In this document: piece by piece, positions 1 to 6,221 of the stretch
Position numbering within the stretch: position 1 is the stretch's first letter
How the letters are laid out: every line of letters begins with the position of its first letter
NCBI GenBank assembly: GCA_963610045.1
Contig: CAVDMS010000016.1
Coordinates: forward strand, 1 to 26,074
Reading direction: 5' to 3'
DNA: 26,074 bases
Source of the DNA: F23-B02 sp963610045
GTDB taxonomy: Bacteria > Bacillota > Clostridia > Oscillospirales > Oscillospiraceae
The notes under the pieces: model-generated
Databases searched by the model: none
Told to the model about the DNA's origin: nothing
The model's input: the letters and a program-made list of their open reading frames with translations, nothing else
Translations under genes and position numbers: made by a program

Positions 1-521
1 GGATAGTCTCCGCCGCTGCGGAGGCTGCGGCGACCTCCGCAGCCATGATCCTGCTTGCGCTTGGCGGCAGTGATGAATCGGACCCCGAAGTCAAAAAGGC
101 TGCGACCGACGCCGAGACCCTCAGGACTTATTTCCTGCGTCTTATCGACGAGGAGATAAAGTGCAAGGCTCCGCTCGAAAAGCGCCTTGTGGACGGCGCT
201 CCCGCCGAGGAGATCGAGGGCGGCTACCGCACCGCCTGCGTCATCATCGACGAAATTCTGTATACCTGCATCATGCTCGCCGAGCTTCTCGACCGTGTTT
301 CGGACAAGATAAGCCCCGAAGCTGCCGACACCGCCGCCGCTTCGGTCTACTTTGCAAAGACCGCAATGCACACGGTGCGGCTCATGAAGGCTTACTACTC
401 CACCAAGATGAATGAGGAGATCTTCGCCCGCACGACCCGCAGAGAGCCGGAGCTTGCCATTGAAGGCAGCGAGGAGCTTATGAACGGTCTCATCGCAAAA
501 TTCGAAGCCATGATAAAGTAA
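1..521 (+). CDS. Cyclodeaminase/cyclohydrolase-like protein, 5'-truncated by the window edge
   Basis: The frame is open from base 3 through an Ala-rich stretch to the stop at 519-521, so the gene begins outside the window; the internal ATG at 45 is probably not the start. About 172 residues are visible. They are almost wholly helical and resemble the formiminotetrahydrofolate cyclodeaminase (FTCD_C/FchA) fold: an Ala-rich first helix, a helix with EAxxLRxxFLxLIDEE, then long helices ending in a Lys/Glu-rich C-terminus. Family members act in cytosolic folate one-carbon metabolism, closing 5-formimino-THF or 5,10-methenyl-THF rings. The assignment rests on overall pattern, without a diagnostic catalytic motif, and the N-terminal Gly-rich family signature is not in view. 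A strong terminator follows at 571-606, so this is the last gene of its transcript. Confidence 0.5.
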   Translation, partial: IVSAAAEAAATSAAMILLALGGSDESDPEVKKAATDAETLRTYFLRLIDEEIKCKAPLEKRLVDGAPAEEIEGGYRTACVIIDEILYTCIMLAELLDRVSDKISPEAADTAAASVYFAKTAMHTVRLMKAYYSTKMNEEIFARTTRREPELAIEGSEELMNGLIAKFEAMIK

Positions 522-570
522 GCTTCCCCGGCATCAAAACCGCATATAAGCGTAAATTTGTTCGGATAAA

Positions 571-606
571 AAACCCGGACGGCAATAGCCGTCCGGGTTT
601 TTTGTT
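571..606. terminator. Bidirectional rho-independent terminator
   Basis: A perfect 13-bp stem (571-583 with 588-600, core CCCGGACGGC) closes an AATA loop. It has A-runs on one side and T-runs on the other, so it can end both the plus-strand gene at 1-521 and the convergent minus-strand gene at 616-1062. Confidence 0.93.
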
Positions 607-615
607 TTGAGAGTA

Positions 616-1062
616 TTACTGTGCCTCGGAAAGCTCGCCGACCTCGGCCGCCGGTTCAAGCTCGCCTATCTCGGCGCCGTGGCTCGTTATGCCGACCGCC
701 GCTGCGACCGCCGCACACACAAGCACAAAGGCGATGACCAGTCCCGCAAGCACCTTCTTCGAGCGAAGTGCGTTTTTAAGCACGGGTCCCCGCTCCTTCT
801 TTGCCTCGCTCGCCGTCTCACGGCGGCGCTGTGCAAGGTCCGTGACCCTGCCGTCAAGCTTAATGCGCCAGTCGTTCAGCTTTTTACCCGACAGCGCCTC
901 CTGATCGTCCGGGTCCTCACGGAGCAGCTCATCGAATATCTCGGCGGCTTCCTCGTATTTCCCCTTTGCGGAAAGCCTGTACGCCGACTCGATGCGCAGC
1001 TTATTCTTTTTTCCTTCCGAGGATTGCTCCAGCATCTCCTGCAATATCGTTTTTTGCTCCAT
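616..1062 (-). CDS. Hypothetical TPR-like single-pass membrane protein
   Basis: 148 residues. The start is ATG at 1062, preceded by an AAGGGGGG ribosome binding site. Residues 24-57 look like one tetratricopeptide-type helical pair (SAYRLSAKGKYEEAAEIFDE, then an acidic DPDDQEAL). Residues 60-100 are highly charged and Arg/Lys-rich. Residues 104-124 form one hydrophobic membrane segment, and a short acidic tail of about 24 residues follows. With no signal peptide, the N-terminal domain is most likely cytoplasmic, making this a tail-anchored protein. It has its own promoter (1089-1117) and a terminator (571-606), so it is monocistronic. I do not recognise the family and assign no function; a single TPR suggests a protein-contact role at the membrane. 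Confidence 0.8.
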   Translation of the reverse strand: MEQKTILQEMLEQSSEGKKNKLRIESAYRLSAKGKYEEAAEIFDELLREDPDDQEALSGKKLNDWRIKLDGRVTDLAQRRRETASEAKKERGPVLKNALRSKKVLAGLVIAFVLVCAAVAAAVGITSHGAEIGELEPAAEVGELSEAQ

Positions 1063-1088
1063 TTGTTTTCCCCCCTTGGGAACGATTT

Positions 1089-1117
1089 ATTTTATCATTA
1101 TTTACCTGTTTGGTCAA
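1089..1117 (-). promoter_or_regulatory. Sigma-A type promoter for the TPR-like gene
   Basis: Read on the minus strand, TTGACC (1112-1117) is followed by a 17-nt spacer and TAAAAT (1089-1094). It lies 27 nt upstream of the ATG at 1062 in an AT-rich stretch. Confidence 0.7.
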
Positions 1118-1154
1118 TCCTGAAAATATGTCAAAATTTAAGGGAATTTGATGC

Positions 1155-1198
1155 AAAAACCGCCCCTCGGCACAGCTAAATGCCGAAGGGCGTTTTTG
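1155..1198 (-). terminator. Terminator of the dlt-like operon
   Basis: The stem pairs 1161-1172 with 1181-1192 (GCCC and TCGGCA arms, one mismatch) around an 8-nt loop. It is flanked by AAAAA (1155-1159) and TTTTT (1193-1197). It lies about 45 nt beyond the stop of the lipoprotein gene at 1244, so it closes the minus-strand operon that starts at 8534. Confidence 0.85.
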
Positions 1199-1243
1199 TC
1201 TTGAAATTTTTGGGCGCTTATCCTTATCTGAGTCCGCCCTTTG

Positions 1244-1774
1244 TCAGTCGGAGATCACCGCAAACTCGATGGAGCTTACCGTGGCGTCCGAGCCGATGCC
1301 GACGATGAGTGCGGTGGAGCCGGCCTTGACCGTGTAGACGGTGGCGCCGGTCTTTTCGCCGCCGAGACCGTCGATAACGGAGGCGCAGTCCGTCTCGCTC
1401 ATGCCGATGAGCAGACCCTGCGGCGTCTGCACCGTGTCGTCGGTGAGCTTCACGCCAATGATGCGGTCGTCGCCGTCGAGCTTATGTACGGTCAGCTCAA
1501 AGCCGTCGTAATAATAAACGGTGTCCTTGCCCTGATATGCGCAGCTTTCGTTTTCAAAGCTGCCGCTCGGTTCGGGAAGCTTTGCCATGACCTCGTCGGC
1601 GTAGTCCATGATGCCGAACTTGACGCCGTTTGCCTCGTAGTAAAGCTCGCCGTAGTCGGGGGTATACTCTTCACGGTCACTGCCCTTTTGGGGATCGTCG
1701 CTGCCGCCGCCCGAGCAGGCGCAAACGGAAAGCGCCATGCAGATAACAAGTAAAATGCTGAGTATTTTTTTCAT
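1244..1774 (-). CDS. Secreted lipoprotein of unknown function, last gene of the dlt-like operon
   Basis: 176 residues; ATG at 1774 with an AAGGAG site. The N-terminus is a lipoprotein signal: MKK, a hydrophobic stretch, and a lipobox ending in VCAC (modified Cys probably C20), followed by a Gly/Ser/Asp linker. The mature part (about residues 40-176) is small and soluble. It has a segment TPQGLLIGMS resembling the 'TPxGIxIG.S' stretch seen in many clostridial surface lipoproteins; a BamE-like fold is possible but not shown. It starts only 17 nt after the SGNH-like gene and a terminator follows it, so it belongs to the operon. It may assist the extracytoplasmic step of surface modification, but this is inference from position only. 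Confidence 0.85.
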   Translation of the reverse strand: MKKILSILLVICMALSVCACSGGGSDDPQKGSDREEYTPDYGELYYEANGVKFGIMDYADEVMAKLPEPSGSFENESCAYQGKDTVYYYDGFELTVHKLDGDDRIIGVKLTDDTVQTPQGLLIGMSETDCASVIDGLGGEKTGATVYTVKAGSTALIVGIGSDATVSSIEFAVISD

Positions 1775-1791
1775 ATTGTTCTCCTTTTGCT

Positions 1792-2886
1792 TTAGCTCTC
1801 CGGCTCAAGCGTCCACGACTTGAGGTAGCCGTACTCCTCAAGCTCACGAAGCTGAGCGTCGAGCAGCGCATAGTATCGCTCGCACTTTTCATCCCAGTCT
1901 GCGGCGATGTCCGCATCGTTCCGGTGATCCTCAAGCCCGTAATCGGAGCTTAATATCTCGCCGAAGTAGCGGGACAGCTTCTCCGCACCGTAGATGTTCA
2001 GGTGCAGACCCGCATCGTAGGTGTCGGTCTGCATATCGATGCCGATCTCGTCGGCAAGGGGCAGGAAGTTCAGATAGTCCAGCCCGTACTTTTCCGCATA
2101 GTCGGCGATCTGAGCGTCCCACTCGTCGTACCAGTACGGCCAAAGGCTTGGGGATTTTATCAGTATGAGCTTTGCCCCGTTATTTTCGCAGAGTATGCGC
2201 ATTTTGTCAAGGTATTCCCAACAGCGCTCGCCAAGCTCCGGCTCCATAAGCGCCGACGGAGTGGGCAGCTTCGTCATGGGCTTTATGTCCGCACGCATGA
2301 GGTAGCCTGCGACCGTCACCTTGTCACGCCCGAACATATACTCAAAATCCTCGGAGCCGAGATCGTTCCAGCGTGAGTGATAGCGAAGCAGCGGGATAAA
2401 GTAGCTTATCATGTCCTCGTCCTCGGTCATGGACGCCTTTATCGCACCGACCTTGCTTTCCGATAGCCTCATGCCGTCGAGCGTCATGCGGTTATACGCC
2501 TCGCTCTGCGGCTCGGAGTATTTCATCGACTGCACGTTGTACACGACGATCTTCGGGCTTTCGTATTCAAAGGTCTCCTCCAGCAGATAATACGACTGCC
2601 AGATGAGCTGCTGCGCCGAGCCTCGTATATAGCTCGTGATGCCGTACTCCTCCCACATGGTCACGGGGGAGAAGTTCTCGTACACCTCGCAGTCGCCGAC
2701 GAAGATGACGTCGTGCGGATGCTCCTCGTCGTAGTACTCCCGCACCATTGCGCCCTCAAGAACGCCGGACATATACTTCGGCTCCAAAAGCTTTCCGAGC
2801 AGCCACACCGACACCGCAACTGCGGCAAGGCACAGGCAAAGCACGGCAATATTCAGTTTTACCGATTTTTTTGTTTTAACCGCCAT
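1792..2886 (-). CDS. DltD/SGNH-hydrolase-like membrane-anchored protein with a Cys in block I
   Basis: 364 residues from ATG at 2886, which has GAGG 8-12 nt upstream and lies 7 nt after the MBOAT stop; an upstream ATG at 2937 would overlap the MBOAT gene by 44 nt and lacks a better site. Residues 11-33 form one N-terminal membrane anchor; the rest is probably extracytoplasmic. The layout is SGNH/DltD-like. Block I reads VIFVGDCEVY, so Cys66 stands where the family has Ser (GSSH or DltD GSSE). The distal block is DAGLHLNIYGAEK with Asp291 and His295. In dlt systems DltD works with the MBOAT protein at the last transfer step. The D and H of the triad are kept while Ser is Cys, so it may be a thiol enzyme or a non-hydrolytic partner. 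Family call fairly sure, activity uncertain. Confidence 0.8.
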   Translation of the reverse strand: MAVKTKKSVKLNIAVLCLCLAAVAVSVWLLGKLLEPKYMSGVLEGAMVREYYDEEHPHDVIFVGDCEVYENFSPVTMWEEYGITSYIRGSAQQLIWQSYYLLEETFEYESPKIVVYNVQSMKYSEPQSEAYNRMTLDGMRLSESKVGAIKASMTEDEDMISYFIPLLRYHSRWNDLGSEDFEYMFGRDKVTVAGYLMRADIKPMTKLPTPSALMEPELGERCWEYLDKMRILCENNGAKLILIKSPSLWPYWYDEWDAQIADYAEKYGLDYLNFLPLADEIGIDMQTDTYDAGLHLNIYGAEKLSRYFGEILSSDYGLEDHRNDADIAADWDEKCERYYALLDAQLRELEEYGYLKSWTLEPES

Positions 2887-2893
2887 AGCCGCC

Positions 2894-4477
2894 TCAGAAC
2901 TGATTATAGATGAATTGCGATGAATCGTAGCCCACACCGTAGGCTCCGAACACCAGTATTATTATTGCAAGAAGCGAAAACGCTATGTAAGCCATAGCTT
3001 TCCTTTTCCACAGAAGCTCACGCACTTCGCCGAATTTTTCCTGAACGCAGCTCACCGCAAACATGAGCGCAACGCCGACGCCGCAGACGGCAAAGTCGGC
3101 CGACGTAAGTCCCAGACCGAGCAAGCCGCCGGAGAAAAGCTCTCCCCATCTGCCGCCCGTGAACACGGAGAAGAACGCCTTGAACGACACCGCCACGTCA
3201 CGGTAGCAGTCGAGTATTCTGAACGAGCAGAGCAGAAGGAAGGTGCGCAGCGTCTCGAAAACACGGTAGCCGAAGCCGGACACGAGCCTTGCGTGCTTTT
3301 CACGGAAGCGCAGCGACACGGGCTTAAACTCCTCGGCGGCCAAGATGAACACCGCATTGAGAAGTCCCCACACGACGAAGTTCCACGCAGCGCCGTGCCA
3401 CAGTCCCGTGAGGAACCACGTCACGATCGTGGAGACGTACACCGAGAGCTTGCGTCCGAAGCCGTCGGAGATCTTCACCCTCGCCTTTTTGCTGAGCTTT
3501 AAAAGCCACGGCGCAACGGAGAGCGGATAGAAAATGTAGTCTTTAAACCACGTTCCCATGGAGATGTGCCAGCGCCGCCAATACTCCGCAATGTTCCTCG
3601 AAAAGTACGGGCGCACGAAGTTTTCCTGCACCCTTATGCCGAGTACCTGCGCAATGCCTATCGTGATGTCGATGCCGCCGGTGAAGTCGGCGTACAGCTC
3701 GGCGGCGTACAAAAGTGCGCCGACGAGGACGTAGGCTCCGTCGTAGCCCGCCGGATCGCCGCACACGGCGGTGACGGCGATGAGCAGTCTGTCTGCAATG
3801 ACGAGCTTCTTAAAGTAGCCCCACAGTATGCGCTGAAGTCCGAAGGATATCTGCTTGTAGTCCGCCTTATGCTCTGCAAAAAGCGTCTCCGACAGATCGC
3901 CGAAGCGGGAGATCGGACCCTGGATAAGCAGCGGGAAAAACGAGGTAAACAGCGCCACCTTCAGCGGATTGCGCTCGGCGGGTACCTTCTCCCAGTAGAC
4001 GTCGATGACGTAGCTCACGGTCTGGAAGGTGTAGAAGCTTATGCCCAGCGGCAGCACCCAGTCGACGGACGCAAGGGAGGCGCCCGTTATCACATTCACG
4101 TTGCCGATGAGGAAGTTCGTGTATTTAAGCGCCGCAAGTATGCCGAGGTCGCACAAAAGTGCAAGCACGAAGATGCGCTTTCTGTACTTTTCCGCAGCCT
4201 TTTTTATCGCCCTGCGCTCCTCCCTCGGCAGCGCCTTGCCCTCCGGCGAGGAGAGCGTCTCCTTCTGACGGCGCAGCGATGCGCCCATGAGATTCGTCGA
4301 AGCCCATGACACAAGCACCGTCACCGCCATGAAGCACAGCCCCTGCCAGCCGGCGCAGGCGTAGAACACGACGTCCGCACACAGCAGCAAAAGCCACTGG
4401 AAGCGCTTCGGGATGAGGTAATACAGTATGAATAAGACCGCAATAAAGGCTATAAAGCCGTAGGATGTGAACAGCAC
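2894..4477 (-). CDS. MBOAT-family O-acyltransferase (DltB/AlgI-like)
   Basis: 527 residues. The start is GTG at 4477, only 3 nt after the carrier-protein stop and without a clear Shine-Dalgarno, so it is probably translationally coupled. It is a polytopic membrane protein with typical MBOAT signatures: LPLGISFYTFQ (142-152), QGPISRF (186-192), YWRRWHISMGTWFKDYIFYPL region (299-319, His304), and the conserved His361 in TGLWHGAAWNF. Family members move an acyl or aminoacyl group across or at the membrane onto a polymer: DltB for D-alanine on teichoic acids, AlgI for alginate acetyl groups. Position between a carrier protein and a DltD-like protein favours the DltB-like role. The acyl group and the acceptor polymer cannot be read from the sequence. 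Confidence 0.93.
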   Translation of the reverse strand: MLFTSYGFIAFIAVLFILYYLIPKRFQWLLLLCADVVFYACAGWQGLCFMAVTVLVSWASTNLMGASLRRQKETLSSPEGKALPREERRAIKKAAEKYRKRIFVLALLCDLGILAALKYTNFLIGNVNVITGASLASVDWVLPLGISFYTFQTVSYVIDVYWEKVPAERNPLKVALFTSFFPLLIQGPISRFGDLSETLFAEHKADYKQISFGLQRILWGYFKKLVIADRLLIAVTAVCGDPAGYDGAYVLVGALLYAAELYADFTGGIDITIGIAQVLGIRVQENFVRPYFSRNIAEYWRRWHISMGTWFKDYIFYPLSVAPWLLKLSKKARVKISDGFGRKLSVYVSTIVTWFLTGLWHGAAWNFVVWGLLNAVFILAAEEFKPVSLRFREKHARLVSGFGYRVFETLRTFLLLCSFRILDCYRDVAVSFKAFFSVFTGGRWGELFSGGLLGLGLTSADFAVCGVGVALMFAVSCVQEKFGEVRELLWKRKAMAYIAFSLLAIIILVFGAYGVGYDSSQFIYNQF

Positions 4478-4480
4478 GGC

Positions 4481-4708
4481 TCAGTCGTCAAGCAGGCGCT
4501 GCACCATGGCGTACATCGCCTCGGCGGAGTTGAAGTTTTCCGGCACGATGTCCCTTGCGGGGATCGTGATGTCGAATGCGTCGGACAGCTCTGCGATGAC
4601 GGAAACGATGTCAAGGCTCGCAAGTATGCCGTCGTCCACCAGGGTGTCGCAGGTCTCAAAGTCGATGTCGGGGTTTATGCCCTCTAAGATTTCCAGAATT
4701 TCGTCCAT
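4481..4708 (-). CDS. Acyl/aminoacyl carrier protein (DltC-like)
   Basis: 75 residues; ATG at 4708, 2 nt after the ligase stop, with GGAG inside the end of the ligase gene. It has the size and four-helix pattern of a carrier protein. The phosphopantetheine site is Ser31 in GILASLDIVSVI, matching the family's D/A-S-L/M pattern at the start of helix 2. It is acidic, as expected. It should carry the activated substrate from the ligase as a thioester to the membrane acyltransferase encoded next. A phosphopantetheinyl transferase is not in the window and must be supplied from elsewhere. Confidence 0.9.
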   Translation of the reverse strand: MDEILEILEGINPDIDFETCDTLVDDGILASLDIVSVIAELSDAFDITIPARDIVPENFNSAEAMYAMVQRLLDD

Positions 4709-4710
4709 TT

Positions 4711-6219
4711 TTACATCTCCAGCAGTTTATTTCTGTCTATCTTGCCGTTCGGAAGAAGCGGCAAGGTCTCAAGCTTTATAAGCTTCGAGGGGAGCATGTG
4801 CCTCGGCAGCTCGCTCCTCATATACCTTTGCAGGCTCTTTTCGTCCGCCGTACCCATGTAGTACAGATACAGCTTGCTCGTTTCCCTGACGAAAATACAG
4901 CAGGCGCTCTCCACGCCCGAAAACATACAGGCACAGCTTTCGATCTCGCCAAGCTCGATGCGATGTCCCATGTTCTTTATCTGATTGTCCTTGCGGGACA
5001 CGAACACAAGGTCGCCGCTTTCGGTCTCGACCGCAAGGTCGCCCGTGCGGTATATGCGCTCCGGGTAGTGCGGGTTTAAGGGATTCTGCGTAAACGCCGC
5101 AGCCGTGCGTTCGGGATCGTCAAAGTAGCCGAGGGTGAGCGCCGTACCCCGTATGCACAGCTCGCCCTGCTCGCCGGGAGCGGCAGGCATGTCGCCCTCT
5201 TTAAGCAGCAGGTAGCCCGTATTTTCAAAGGGTCTGCCGATCGGCACGGGTCCGGTGTCTGCGCTTTCGTCGAAAAAGCGCTCCTCCACACGGTAGTAAA
5301 AGCTCATGCCCGTCGCCTCGGTGGGACCGTAAAGGTTTATAAACTCGGCATTTGGGCAGGCGTTTTTCCACGCACGGAGCTGCTTTACCGGGAACACCTC
5401 GCTGCCGAAGCAGACGGTGCGCAGATACTGCGGCGTCATCTCCTCGAAGCCGCCGAGACCCGATATCATGGTGAGCGCCGATGCGACCCAGCACACGGTG
5501 TTTATTCTATATTTATTAAGGTACTCTATCGCTTTGACCGGGAACATGAAAATGCTCTGCGGCATCAGGTATGCGCTGCTTCCGCAGCGTATGACGGAGA
5601 GTATCTCCTTCATGCAGGCATCGACGTACAGCGGCACCTGCATCCCGAAAACGCTGTCCTCCCTCGCCCCGATGACCGGGCAAAGCGCCTCGGCGTAGTC
5701 GATGAGCGAACGGTGGCAGGCGGTGACACCCTTGGGCATCCCCGTGCTGCCGGAGGTGAACACGATGTAGATGGGGTCGGTGTCGATGCTGCGGCGGCGA
5801 ACGCTTTTAAGCGCCGCCTTATCCTCCTCGGCGGAGAAAAGCTCCGACACGGGGAGCATTGCGTCCCCGTGACCGAGGTCGCACAAAAGCTTTTCGCAGG
5901 CGTCGTCACACACGACGGCGGAGGGGTTTAGCCTGTCAAGTATCATGCGTATGCGGTGCTTCGGCATACCGGGGTCGAGCGGAACATAGTAGCAGCCGGC
6001 GTATATGACCGCAAAAAAGGCGCAGATCACCTGCGGCGCTTTTTTCATAAACACCGCAACGGGTTCGTTATAAAGCCCCTCCGATATAAGGCGGCTGCCG
6101 CCCCTGCGGGAAAGCTCCGCAAGGGCAGTAAAGCTTACAGACTCGCTCTCGTCGGCAAACGCCGTCTTTTCGGGGAACCGCTTTTCGGCGGCCTCAAGAT
6201 ATTGCAGTATATTTTTCAT
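4711..6219 (-). CDS. DltA-like AMP-forming amino-acid:carrier-protein ligase
   Basis: 502 residues, the usual length of D-alanine:carrier ligases. I take ATG at 6219, 2 nt after the preceding stop; a TTG at 6225 overlaps that stop. No Shine-Dalgarno is visible, so translation is probably coupled. Adenylation motifs are complete: A3 TSGSTGMPKG (155-164), A5 NLYGPTEATG (295-304), A8 YRTGDL, and A10 LPNGKIDR with the catalytic Lys near the C-terminus. Asp200 (PLYVDACMKE) lines up with the Asp that binds the substrate amino group in DltA (Asp197 in Bacillus). This supports an amino-acid substrate. At the position of the DltA Cys269, this protein appears to have Gly272 (VCFGSEVFP), so the amino acid may not be D-Ala. 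It should load the carrier protein encoded immediately downstream. Confidence 0.87.
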   Translation of the reverse strand: MKNILQYLEAAEKRFPEKTAFADESESVSFTALAELSRRGGSRLISEGLYNEPVAVFMKKAPQVICAFFAVIYAGCYYVPLDPGMPKHRIRMILDRLNPSAVVCDDACEKLLCDLGHGDAMLPVSELFSAEEDKAALKSVRRRSIDTDPIYIVFTSGSTGMPKGVTACHRSLIDYAEALCPVIGAREDSVFGMQVPLYVDACMKEILSVIRCGSSAYLMPQSIFMFPVKAIEYLNKYRINTVCWVASALTMISGLGGFEEMTPQYLRTVCFGSEVFPVKQLRAWKNACPNAEFINLYGPTEATGMSFYYRVEERFFDESADTGPVPIGRPFENTGYLLLKEGDMPAAPGEQGELCIRGTALTLGYFDDPERTAAAFTQNPLNPHYPERIYRTGDLAVETESGDLVFVSRKDNQIKNMGHRIELGEIESCACMFSGVESACCIFVRETSKLYLYYMGTADEKSLQRYMRSELPRHMLPSKLIKLETLPLLPNGKIDRNKLLEM

Positions 6220-6221
6220 AG

